A DNA stretch of 64,000 nucleotides, taken from Cherax quadricarinatus. Taxonomy: Eukaryota > Arthropoda > Malacostraca > Decapoda > Parastacidae. The position numbers were made by a program, and so were the translations under genes. The stretch is from the NCBI RefSeq assembly GCF_038502225.1, contig NC_091293.1, forward strand, positions 13,660,939 through 13,724,938, given 5' to 3'. A model generated the notes under the pieces. That model saw only the letters and a program-made list of their open reading frames with translations, was not told where the DNA came from and did not search any database. Below, piece by piece: positions 49,379 to 58,666 of the stretch. Position 1 is the stretch's first letter, and each line of letters starts with the position of its first letter.

Positions 49379-50535
49379 GTGGGAAAGAGGTAACTGGCCA
49401 GCCCTTTGCTCTGAGCTCGCCACCACCGATTGGATTGCTCTTCTCCAAGAGGATGTCGGCAATCAAGTGAAAGCCTTCACTGGTCACATCCTTAATCTTC
49501 AACAAGAACACATTCCTCACCAGCAATATGTGACGAAGTCTACAGATCAGCCTTGGTTTTGCTTTCGTTGTAGAGAGGCTACTACTGCTAAGTACAGGGC
49601 ATGGCGAAGGTATAAGAGACATCCTACCACCTATAGCAGGAACTTGCACAGGCAAGCCTGTAGGCATATGGGTGAAGTTTAAAAGCGGGCCATCGCTATA
49701 TGGGAAGTGGACACAAAAAGAAAGCTAGCATCAGGTATGGTAGGCTCCAAAACCTGGTGGTCCCTGGTCAAGGACAGACAAGGTTATCTGCCTGATGAAC
49801 TCATTCCATCTCTAAATCGACAGGATGGGACCACCTCTACTAGTAGTCAAGAGAAAGCAGACCTCTTTGCCGAACACTTTGCTACCAAAATCCAAGTTCC
49901 TGATGCAGCAAGGGACCCTCCTTGGCTAGCTGCAAGAACTGTGTCAAAACTGTCAGTGGTGACAATAAGGCAGGAGGAGGTGTGTTTCCTTCTTAAATCG
50001 CTTGACCAAGAAAAGGCTGTGGGCCCAGACAAGTTGAGCCTAAGATTGCTAAGAAAATGTGCAGACCAGCTAGCAGTACCTCTAACTCGCATCTTTCAGC
50101 ACTGTCTAGTACAGGGTAAATGGCCTTCTCTGTTGAAAGAGGCAAATATAGTCCCTGTTCATAAAAACAAGAGCAGAGCAGAACTCAGCAACTACAGACC
50201 AGTGTCACTGTTGTCAATCATTGGCAAGATCCTTGAGACAATAATCTCAAGACAAATGACAGAGTTTTTTGACTACCACTCACTACTTTGTGACCGTCAA
50301 TATGGCTTCAGGAAAGGTTACTCTGCTGCTAATCTGTTGATAAACTTTTCCACTAAATGGCACCAATCACTGGATGAATCCAAAGTCAGCTGTGTGGTAG
50401 CACTGGACATTGCTGGTGCTTCAGACCAGGTGTGGCACAAGGGCCTCTTAGCAAAACAGCAAGCACTTGGATTTGCAAGCTCTATGCTATGTCTCCTCAG
50501 TGATAACCTTCATGGTAGATCTCTAAGGGCAGTCC
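49379..50535 (+). mobile_element. Jockey-superfamily LINE family E, copy E1, truncated at both ends
   Basis: One frame from about 49390 to 50535 covers the linker after the endonuclease (QPWFCFRCREATTAKYRAWRR) and the first half of RT (DQEKAVGPDKLSLRLL, YRPVSLLSIIGKILE, YGFRKGYSAANLL, VVALDIAGASDQVWHKG). A single TAA at 49680-49682 replaces the CAA found in copy E2 (Q to stop, C to T). The copy ends at about 50535 where the 371-bp repeat starts, before the VPQGSVLGP and YADD motifs. There is no endonuclease. Confidence 0.85.
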
Positions 50536-50568
50536 TGATAAATTAGACACATGTGCAACTCTTGGGTA

Positions 50569-50622
50569 TCTTTATTGAGGAAACGTTTCGCCACACAGTG
50601 GCTTCATCAGTCCATACAAAGG
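50569..50622 (-). ncRNA. hammerhead-ribozyme-like core, unit 1
   Basis: Minus strand: GGACTGATGAAGCCACTG followed by TGTGGCGAAACGTTTCC. CUGAUGA and GAAA flank a 5-bp stem II (GCCAC/GUGGC, loop UGU), with one extra A between the CUGAUGA box and the stem. ACGU after GAA is self-complementary, so a minimal helix III could form between two molecules. Helix I could use GGA/UCC and, across an internal loop, CUUU/AAAG. This fits the short-helix-III type I hammerheads known from Penelope-like elements and retrozymes. Self-cleavage is not shown. Confidence 0.65.
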
Positions 50623-50939
50623 AGAATCTTGTAGAACAGGAGGAGAATGAGGTAATCAGTCCCTCAACCTTGAGTCGATGTGGTCAGTCCATCAATCTTG
50701 AATAGAATACGGCATACGTGCGGAGAAGGAGCTTATAAACCGTTGGCAGGAGAGGTGCAGCAGTCATAGGTGGCGTCACACTTGTTCAATGTGGAAGTAG
50801 GTCGTGCCCAAGAATTAGGCAAGTGAAGAATACCCAAGTATTAAGATCCCAAGAAGTTGCAGTGTCTGACAGGTTTGTAGATGAATTGTTCAGAGAACCG
50901 ACATGTTGATAAATTAGACACATGTGCAACTCTTGGGTA

Positions 50940-50993
50940 TCTTTATTGAGGAAACGTTTCGCCACACAGTGGCTTCATCAGTCCATACAAAGG
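50940..50993 (-). ncRNA. hammerhead-ribozyme-like core, unit 2
   Basis: Same sequence as in unit 1, 371 bp further on, with the CUGAUGA and GAAA boxes and stem II identical. Two cleavages in a transcript of the dimer would release a 371-nt RNA. Confidence 0.65.
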
Positions 50994-51033
50994 AGAATCT
51001 TGAAGAACAGGAGGAGAATGAGGTAATCAGTTC

Positions 51034-51468
51034 CTCACCGGCAATATGTGACGAAGCCTACAGATCAGCCTTGGTTAGGCTTTCGTTGTAGAGAGACTGC
51101 TACTGCTAAGTACAAAGCATGGCGAAGGTATAAGAGACATCCTACCACCTATAACAGGAACTTGCACAGGCAATCCTGTAGGCATATGGGTGATGTTCAA
51201 AAGTGGGCCATTGCTAAATTGGAGGTGGACACAAAAGGAAAGCTAGCATCAGGTAGGGTAGGCTCCAAAACCTGGTGGTCCCTGGTTAAGGACAGACAAG
51301 GTTATCTGCCTGATGAACTCATTCCACCTCTAAGTCGACAAGATGGGACCACCTCTACTAGTAGTCAAAAGAAAGCGGACCTCTTTGCTGAACACTTTGC
51401 TACCAAAATGCAAGTTCCTGATCCAGCAAGGGACCCTCCTTGGCTAGCTTCAAGAACTGTGTCAAAAC
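51034..51468 (+). mobile_element. Jockey-superfamily LINE family E, copy E2, left part
   Basis: Begins CTCACCGGCAATATGTGACG and matches 49517-49950 of copy E1. The frame is open from 51048 to the insertion point (KPTDQPWLGFRCRETATAKY … DPARDPPWLASRTVSKLS). It carries CAA where E1 has TAA. It stops at CTGTCAG where a nested insertion begins, and continues at 60427. Confidence 0.85.
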
Positions 51469-51491
51469 TGTCAGACATAGACAGAGATATA

Positions 51492-52130
51492 TGTGATGCC
51501 GCTATTGTTAACCTTTCTTTAATATTACAATGCGGTTATTTCCTTTAATAGCTAAATTGGAAATGAACGTCCTTGTATTATTAAGGCTTATTCTTATTAA
51601 CAATTATAATTATTTATGTAACATGGCCATGATAAGTTTAATTGAAGGTAAAGTAACATGCCTTCCGCCCGGTGTATTGGTGTATGGTTAATCTGTGGTG
51701 TTCAGTGGTTACACCCCCTTCCCCCCCCCCCTTTTTTGGTCAACTACTCTACTGAGTGTTGGTGAGTCACGTGACCCACCTGACCTGTATGCTCACTGGC
51801 CAAGGTTGATTATCCGGCCTGGACATATTCTGTTTTATTCTGATTGCTTCCAGTTGGGAAATAAGACTTTATTCATTAAAGTAATCTCTGTACATATGTT
51901 ATATCTAGGATCTCCTCCTAATCATGTGTTATAAAAGCCTTAAAAAAGCTTTCATAACTTATATACGATAATTCGTATAGTATTATTTTTGGCTTTTTGT
52001 TGTATTATAAATATATTTCATTAAAATTAGATTTCCGGAGGATTACTATTATTACCCTAGCCTCTTTGGCCAAAGTTGTTATGCTCTAGCCAGAAGGAAA
52101 CTGAGTGGTTACACCCCTTGGAGTGTAACA
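51492..52130 (+). repeat. 5' LTR of the Gmr1-like element (639 bp)
   Basis: Starts TGTGATGCCGCTATTGTTAA and ends …CCTTGGAGTGTAACA. It matches the 3' LTR over its whole length except for two internal gaps: about 64 bp missing at about 51797 (between GCTCA and CTGGCC) and about 25 bp near 51940. Small differences also exist in the C-run near 51720. Confidence 0.95.
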
Positions 52131-52132
52131 AG

Positions 52133-52150
52133 TGGGGACCTGTCCGGGAT
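52133..52150 (+). other. primer-binding site, tRNA-Pro-like
   Basis: TGGGGACCTGTCCGGGAT begins 2 bp after the 5' LTR. It agrees at 15 of 18 positions with the complement of the 3' end of eukaryotic tRNA-Pro as I remember it (TGGGGGCTCGTCCGGGAT). The TGG start and CCGGGAT end are the strongest parts. Confidence 0.7.
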
Positions 52151-52173
52151 CATAACATTGAATTTCGTTTAAA

Positions 52174-52818
52174 ATGAATGTAGAAATGGCAGAGAGGTTT
52201 GAAGATATAACAAGGTAGAGATTACAGAATTTGAAGCTTCAATCTTGTTGGCAATTAGCACGAAGCTTGGGCATAAAATACGACAGACATTTTACTGCTC
52301 AGACAGTCAGATGTATGATACAGAATGTCCTTTTTCCACATGAGCAGGATCCAGAGACTGAGAATGGAGAAGCAGATATTCCTTCTTTTTATAATTCTTT
52401 ACTACAGACACCCGAGGCCGGAACTACGATGCTAACAACCCCTACTGGAGACGACGGACATCAACTTCCCGATACTCGGAAAGACTACGCTGCTACAACG
52501 ACTCCAATTCCATCTCCAAGGACTATATGGGGAACAGAACTCCATCAGGCTAAAGAAACAGTTCCAGGTAAACCCTTTACAGATGTTTTAGAAATGGAAC
52601 AAGAGAAAATCTTAGTGGATGATGAACACGTACCACTTCAAATCTCTTTAGCTCTTCTGACTACTATTCAATCAAAGGAGAATTTCGAACGTCTAGAACG
52701 TATTTTATCGCTTCAAACCTCCTTTGTAGAAGCCCAGAGAAAACTAAAAAGGGAGAATTTTGAATGCGAATCTTTGCTTTATGAACGGGAAGTACTGAAG
52801 AAAAAGAGAATCGAGTAA
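52174..52818 (+). pseudogene. gag: first ORF of the Gmr1-like element (N-terminal Gag region), one stop
   Basis: ATG 52174 opens a frame with an early in-frame TAG at 52216-52218 and then no stop until TAA 52816-52818. The product would be about 215 residues. The middle is rich in Pro, Thr and acidic residues; the C-terminus (SKENFERLERILSLQTSFVE … REVLKKKRIE) looks like an amphipathic helix or coiled coil. No enzymatic motif. The stop is separated by one base from the ATG of the next ORF (TAA-T-ATG), in the +1 frame relative to this one. It could be the N-terminal part of Gag separated by an indel, or a separate small protein. Confidence 0.6.
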
Positions 52819-52819
52819 T

Positions 52820-53698
52820 ATGTATACAATCCCTTCATTCGACCTTAGTGAAGCAGCCTCTGTAATGCCTAAATTTACTGAGGATAATTTAGATTCATTT
52901 TTTGAGGCATTCGAAAATCAGGCGGTGATGCAATGGCCTCCTAAATATTGGGCTGCTTTAATACATTCATCTTTAATAGGAAAAGCTCAAACCACAACTG
53001 CAAACTTACCTTTTGAACAATATTCTGATTATACTCAGGTAAAAGATTGTCTTTTGAAAGCCTACGATTTATTACCTGTTAGTTACTTAAAGGTGTTTAG
53101 AACTCTGAAGAAATATCCTCAGCAGTCTTGGGTGGACTTTGCCAGAGAAAAGCTCTCTGCTTTCGAGCGTTGGCGTAGGGCCGCGGGAGCCGCCTCAGTC
53201 GAGTCACTTTCCCAGCTGATATTGCATGAAGACCTTTTTAAATATTTCCCGGAGAGGGTTTATACGTATCTTATGAGATTTCCTATTACTAACTTGTTAG
53301 ATACTGCTGCCCACGCAGATCATTTTGAAATTTCCCATGCTATAACCGTAGGAATGTCTAAAACCCCAGAAAAGAAATCTGCTTCCCAAGGTTTTAGATC
53401 AAGATTGACTACTAGAAAAGCTCCAGCTGTCGAACCTTTGAAGGTGTTTTCAGAAAAAAAACAGGTGACAAAAGGCTCCTTTTCCAGGCATTACCCTAAA
53501 GATCAATTACCACTCTGCCTTTTTTGTAATAAGTTAGGTCATAGGCAGTTCCAGTGTTGGCATAAACAGCGGGAAGATAAAACCCAACCAAGAGGGAGAT
53601 ATCCTACTCAGGTAATAAATTCCTCTCGGAAGTATGAAACTCTGGATGATGAATCTTTACCTTTCCAGGCCTCGTCTAGCAGACCGTCTAATAGATGA
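52820..53698 (+). CDS. gag: Gag of the Gmr1-like element with SCAN-like capsid region and zinc knuckle
   Basis: 292 residues, uninterrupted. The N-terminal part PKFTEDNLDSFFEAFENQAV and WAALIHSSLIGKAQTT is capsid-like. Residues about 88-165 (PVSYLKVFRTLKKYPQQSW … FERWRRAAGAASVESLSQLI … DLFKYFPERVYTYLM) follow the helix pattern of the SCAN domain, a dimerisation module of vertebrate zinc-finger proteins that has been proposed to derive from Gmr1-like Gag. A C-X2-C-X4-H-X4-C knuckle (CLFCNKLGHRQFQC, 53516-53557) would bind RNA. The stop TGA overlaps the ATG of pol (ATGA). The SCAN likeness is judged by eye. Confidence 0.8.
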   Translation: MYTIPSFDLSEAASVMPKFTEDNLDSFFEAFENQAVMQWPPKYWAALIHSSLIGKAQTTTANLPFEQYSDYTQVKDCLLKAYDLLPVSYLKVFRTLKKYPQQSWVDFAREKLSAFERWRRAAGAASVESLSQLILHEDLFKYFPERVYTYLMRFPITNLLDTAAHADHFEISHAITVGMSKTPEKKSASQGFRSRLTTRKAPAVEPLKVFSEKKQVTKGSFSRHYPKDQLPLCLFCNKLGHRQFQCWHKQREDKTQPRGRYPTQVINSSRKYETLDDESLPFQASSSRPSNR

Positions 53699-55020
53699 CT
53701 ACCACGATAGTACTTACTTCAGAAGAAAAGGTCCGAGCAGCTATGGAACCCTACTTTTCCAAAGGGAAGTTCGGACTCTGCAAAGAGAGGTTAGTAAACA
53801 TCACGACCTTTCGAGATACTGGCAGCTATCTCTTGTTAAGATCAAACCTGATAAAGTTACCTACTAGTAACAAACCCCGGCTGGACGTATTATTAGAGGC
53901 TTATGGAGGCACAATAATAAAGGTCCCTATTGTAAGGATTTATGTAGAACTGCCTGGATATGTAGGCTGGATCAATGTGGGACTTTCAGATAAACCTTTC
54001 CCCATTGCCGGCGTAGATCTATTAATTGGGAACGAAATTGATCAATTGGAGATACCCAAAGAGCCTCTGGTTTCAGATAGTCCTTGTGATATAAATTTTG
54101 CATTAGAAGCTTCTGAGGCAGGGCTAGATTTATTTCCCCTTAATGTGATCACCAGAGCCATGGCTAAAAACTCTAGAAATGTGTATATTCAACAGCCATT
54201 AGAAATATCCGACGAATTAGGTTTGAACTTCCTGTTTAGCGAAGCAATTCAGTCCAGACCCACAGGTGACACTAAGAATGTGTTACCAGTCCCTGCGGAC
54301 CTAGCTAGAAAATGTAATAAAGAAGAATTTCTTATAGCTCTAAAGGACAATAAAAGTTTAACCAATAAGAATAAAGAGGAAGGTTATCTTTTAGTTGAGG
54401 ACGGTTTTCTTTGGAAAAGAAATGATGATAATGACTTTAGTTCAAAGGGAAACTTGTTAGTGGTGCCATCGTCGTTGCGTAATATGGTATTTGAACTAGC
54501 ACATGATAATCCACTGGGAGGTCATTTAGGATCCCGTAAGACCGAGAAAAAGATTAGGAAATATTTTTTTTGGCCTCAGATGAGGACTTATATTGCTGAC
54601 AAACTACGGAAATGCCACGTTTGTCAAATAATAGGCAAAACGGCGCACAATCCCGCGTCTGCCCCTTTACTTCCAATAAAATGTCCTGAAAAACCTGTTG
54701 AAAGATTAGTTATTGATTGTGTAGGACCGTTGCCCTGCACAAAAAGGGGTAACCAGTATATCTTCACTATCATAGATATGGCAACTCGGTATCCTGATGC
54801 TATCCCAATGTCCAAAATTAATTCCAGAAATATAGTAAGAGCTTTAATACGCTTCTTTGCACAAGTAGGCATACCACGTGAAATTCAATCTGACCAAGGT
54901 TCTAATTTTACGTCGAAGGTTTTTAAAGAGGCTGTCTCGATTAGGAGTAAGACAGATCCTCTCTACAGCATATCATCCCCAGTCACAAGGAGTGCTAGAA
55001 AGATTCCACCAAACCCTTAA
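53695..55020 (+). pseudogene. pol: pol part 1 of the Gmr1-like element: protease and integrase
   Basis: ATG 53695 overlaps the gag stop; TAG lies directly upstream in the pol frame (53692-53694), so pol cannot be read by frameshift from gag in this copy. The protease motif FRDTGSY has its Asp at 53815. After a linker the integrase begins with the HHCC finger (HDNPLGGHLGSRKT … CHVCQ, about 54502-54630). Catalytic Asp codons are at 54715 (VIDCVG) and 54892 (SDQGSNF). A frameshift between about 54930 and 54955 moves the rest into the +1 frame, so the frame ends at 55020. Confidence 0.85.
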
Positions 55021-55690
55021 ATCTACTTTACGTGCTTATTGTGAGCAATATTCTCGTGAATGGGACGAAGGCTTACCCTTTCTTCTCTTCGCCCTTCGTG
55101 AAGCTGAACAGGTAAGTACTAAATACTCTCCATTTGACTTGATTTTTGGACATCAGGTACGAGGACCCCCTAGCCCTATTACGAGATTCTTGGATAGGGA
55201 AGAGAGGACCTCTTCATCCCAGTTCTCTGCTTCGGAAAGAACATCTCTCCAAATTGAAAAGCCTAGCTGCCGTGAATCTGACAGAAGCTCAAGCCAAAAT
55301 GAAGAAATCGTACGACCAAAAAGCTAAATCACGTTAATTCTCTCCAAATGAATTAGTGTTAGTTAAAAACTTAATTCCAGGACATTCTTTAAAGCCTCGA
55401 TATATGGGGCCATATGAGATAGTATACAAAGAAATTGAGGTGAATTATCTGGTCCGTGAACCAAGAAGTCGCAAGAAAATTAAGAGGTAACACATAGATA
55501 ACTTAAAGAAGTACGAGTCCAACCTTCTCCCTACTAATATTACCTCTATTCAACCCACATCCACTGAAAATAGGAATGACACTGTAAGGGAAGTAAGAGA
55601 ATTTCGTCTACATAATTCTGAAGTTTTAAAACAACTAGACCATTTCCTGGAAGTTCTTCCTACCTCCCAAAAATCTCAAATAAGAGTTAA
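54878..55690 (+). pseudogene. pol: pol part 2: end of integrase with catalytic Glu and C-terminal domain
   Basis: In the frame 54878-55327, AYHPQSQGVLERFHQTL carries the catalytic Glu (GAA 54998-55000), followed by EWDEGLPFLLFALREA and SPFDLIFGHQVRGP. A further shift near 55150 moves to the frame 55146-55690, which has stops at 55335-55337 and 55488-55490. It shows the C-terminal module with YMGPYEIVYKE (about 55400-55435), a GPY/F-like sequence. All three DDE residues are therefore preserved although the frame is not. Confidence 0.8.
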
Positions 55691-56209
55691 TCACTAAATA
55701 TAACTCCATCTTCAAAGATATTGCTACTCCTTGTACCTTGGGTTTTCACGACATTGAATTGTTAGAAGATAGTCCAATAAAGCAATCCCCTTACCGGGTC
55801 TCCCCTGCTAAGCAAGAATTAATTCAGCAAGAGATAAACACATTACTGGAATATAATTTGATAGAACCCAGTTGGACACCTTGGGCCTCTCCCTGTTTAT
55901 TGGTCCCAAAGCCCGATGGTACCGTACGTCTATGCACGGATTATCGAAAAGTAAATTCAGTCACCAAACCAGATGGGTTTCCATTACCCAGGATTGATGA
56001 TTTAATATATGCTGTGGCCGGTGCCAACTTTGTGACCAGATTAGACTTACTGAGAGGGTATTACCAGGTGCCGTTAACTCCTAGGGCCCAAGAGATTTCC
56101 GGGTTCATAGTTAAGAACGGACTATTTACGTATAAGGTTATGCCTTTCGGGGTTGTTAGGTAAGCCTTTCGGCTTGTGTAACGCCGCCTCCACTTTCCAG
56201 AGAATTATG

Positions 56210-56371
56210 TAAAGTAAAAGGACACAAGTGCAACTAATGTGACATTTATTGTGGCAACGTTTCGCTCTCCAGGAGCTTTATCAAGCCATTACAAACAATA
56301 CATGGACACAGAGGGTATATAAAGGCTCAGAGTGAGGTGTAATACTAGTGAGGTACCATTTCGATGTTCAC

Positions 56372-56404
<33 letters not shown>

Positions 56405-57387
56405 TGACAAAAGTAATACAATATGGTAGAGCAATTAATTCGTACATGAGTAAAAGAATATAAAAGCTATTACTTGGGTAACATAAAAATAGGTTGGACA
56501 AATATAGACTGGAAAGAGGCAGCTTGTTTCAGTGTTCACTCTCTGTGCTTTGTATAGTATAACAGGAGAGACTATGTGATGGCAGGGTTTACTGTTTTCA
56601 GGAGGATTCTTGCTAAGACTTCGGAGATGGTGAAGCTGCCGCTGTTTTGTTTAATTGTATTCGAAACAGCGATCAGTGCTGATTCGAGGCACTTGCGTCT
56701 GCGGAAATTAGTTTCGTTGATCACTAATTGGGCGTCTCTGAATTTCATGAGATGACTGGTGGAATTTCGGTGTTGTACACAGGCGTTGTTCAAGTTATCG
56801 TTCCTACATGCGTAAATGTGTTCATTGAGGCGGGTGTCGAGGTTTCTGGCTGTTTCACCTACGTAAATCTTGTCACAGCCTCCACAGGGTATAGTGTAAA
56901 CTCCTGCATTGACTGGTTCGTGGTGCTTGGATTTTGTCCTGGTTATATCCTTTATTGAAGTGCTAGAAGCGATGGCGACTTCGGTGTTAGCTTGTGAAAG
57001 TACTTTTGAGACGTTCATTGCAACCTGGCTGTTGGGAAGAATTATAACTTTGCTGGGAGTGGTGTTGATGCGTGGAGAATTTATGATCTGAAGACGCAAG
57101 TGCCTCGAATCAGCACTGATCGCTGTTTCGAATACAATTAAACAAAACAGCGGCAGTTTCACCATCTCCGAAGTCTTAGCAAGAATCCTCCTGAAAACAG
57201 TAAACCCTGCCATCACATAGTCTCTCCTGTTATACTACACAAAGCACAGAGAGTGAACACTGAAACAAGCTGCCTCTTTCCAGTCTATATTTGTCCAACC
57301 TATTTTTATGTTACCCAAGTAATAGCTTTTATATCCTTTTACTCATGTACGAATTAATTGCTCTACCATATTGTATTACTTTTGTCA

Positions 57388-57450
<63 letters not shown>

Positions 57451-57643
57451 GTGAACATCGAAATGGTACCTCACTAGTATTACACCTCACTCTGAGCCTT
57501 TATATACCCTCTGTGTCCATGTATTGTTTGTAATGGCTTGATAAAGCTCCTGGAGAGCGAAACGTTGCCACAATAAATGTCACATTAGTTGCACTTGTGT
57601 CCTTTTACTTTACATATTGTCGGTAATTATACCAACTTTATTA
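56210..57643 (-). mobile_element. Penelope-like element, fold-back form, inserted in the Gmr1-like RT
   Basis: The flanks CAGAGAATTATG at 56198-56209 and 57644-57655 are a perfect 12-bp target duplication. The arms (about 56210-56710 and 57100-57616) are inverted copies. Each has TAAAGTAAAAGGACACAAGT at its outside, a hammerhead-like remnant (TTGATAAAGCTCC … GAGCGAAACG) and a (TAG)n or (CTA)n run. The right side continues 27 bp past the palindrome to TTACAG, with GTCGGTAATTATACC related to the tails of the other two fold-back elements. The centre keeps only the endonuclease coding part. Confidence 0.85.
56572..57088 (-). pseudogene. GIY-YIG endonuclease end of a Penelope-like element, RT missing
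   Basis: Minus-strand coding from about 57088 reads SKVIILPNSQVAMNVSKVL, a Thr/Ser-rich linker with SIKDITRTKS, NAGVYTIPCGGC, KIYVGETARNLDTRLNEH (about 56905-56820), NNACVQHRNSTSHLMKF and RRKCLESALIAVS, ending at about 56572. This is the PLE-type GIY-YIG nuclease with Cys pair before the YVG strand. The frame is open, but residues upstream of about 57088 are the inverted copy of its own 3' end and not coding. RT is absent, so the element is dead. Confidence 0.8.
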
Positions 57644-58666
57644 CAGAGAATTATGAACATTTTAGTCCAACCCTTAGAAGGTGTAGAGGCATACTTGGAC
57701 GACCTGGTGGTTTTTAGTGATTGGCAATCTCATTTAGAAAGATTAGAGCAACTACTGAAAGCATTGCAGAAATACAATTTCACTGTAAATTTACAAAAAT
57801 GTGACTTTGGTAAAGCCCAGATTAAATATCTCGGTTTTAAAATAGGGAAGGGACTAGTAGCCCCCGACCAATTAAACGTCCAAGCTATTTTAAATTTTCC
57901 AAAGCCTCAGGACAGGAAAGCCCTCCAACGATTTTTGGGAATGGCTACTTATTACAGGCGTTTTTGCCCAAACTTTGCTCAAGTTGCCTCCCCCCTTACT
58001 AGATTGACCAGTCCTAAATATAAATTTAATTGGGACGAAAATTGTGAGCAAGCTTTAAAACGTTTCCTTTCCTCCGCCCCAGTATTGCGTGCACCCAATT
58101 TCCAAATTCCTTTCACCCTCCATGTTGACGCCAGTGATTCCGCAATAGGTGCTGTCTTATTGCAATCTTTCCAAAACAGTAATATTCTGCATCCAATATG
58201 TTATTTTCCCTTTAAATTGAAAGAATATCAAAGATCTTATTCAACCATAGAAAAAGAAGCCCTGGCTTTAGTCTTGTCCTTGGAACACTTTGACGTATAC
58301 CTCGGTTAGACTCCTCATGTCATAAATATTTACTCAGACCATAATCCACTAACTTTCATAAATTCTATGAAATAAAAAAATGTTAGAATATTACGCTGGG
58401 CTTTAAGGATCCAACCTTACCGGATCTCCATATTTCACATAAAGTGTCCGAGCAACGTTTTAGCCGATGCTCTCTCTCGGTCTTAATATATTGCCTAACT
58501 ACGGAAATTCTTTGCAGTCTAGCAGTGTTTCTGGTCCAGTTCTAGGAAGTGGATGACTGAGCTCGGAGAGATGTACCTCCATCCCCTTGTCATCTTACAC
58601 CAGCTGGATGGTTTCTTCCACACCATCAGCATCTTAAACGCCGAGATATTTGCTTGTGGGCCGGGG

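Larger units (their letters stand above)
50536..51036. repeat. 371-bp tandem dimer (one full and one partial unit), retrozyme candidate
   Basis: TGATAAATTAGACACATGTG begins at 50536 and again at 50907; the two units match through GAGGTAATCAGT (about 131 bp of the second). Each unit has a hammerhead-like core on the minus strand (separate entries). A direct repeat of a few hundred bp with one hammerhead per unit is the architecture of metazoan retrozymes and of Penelope pseudo-LTRs. No coding sequence. It lies between two pieces of the same LINE that overlap in content, and its right junction (TCCTCA) shows 5-6 bp of microhomology with the LINE. Confidence 0.75.
55691..58666 (+). pseudogene. 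pol: pol part 3: Gypsy-type reverse transcriptase and RNase H, interrupted by a PLE
   Basis: The frame 55738-56163 has the RT start (ELLEDSPIKQSPYRVSP, LVPKPDGTVRLCTDYRKVN, FPLPRIDDLI, RLDLLRGYYQVPL, KVMPFG). A short shift at about 56155 is followed by NAASTFQRIM. The Penelope-like element sits at 56210-57643 with a 12-bp duplication. RT resumes at 57644 with catalytic YLDD (57692-57703), LVVFSDWQSHLERL, NLQKCDFGKAQIKYLGF and the primer-grip/thumb region. RNase H follows with LHVDASDSAIGAVLLQS and STIEKEALALV, then YSDHNPL and ADALSRS (to about 58485) beyond stops at 58308 and 58372. The 3' end is a purine-rich TGTGGGCCGGGG next to the 3' LTR. Confidence 0.85.

Noticed and set aside
56572..57216. 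Reading the whole 214-codon minus frame as one protein
   Set aside because: Its first about 43 residues are the antisense of its own last residues because of the inverted arms; only the part from about 57088 down is PLE coding sequence.
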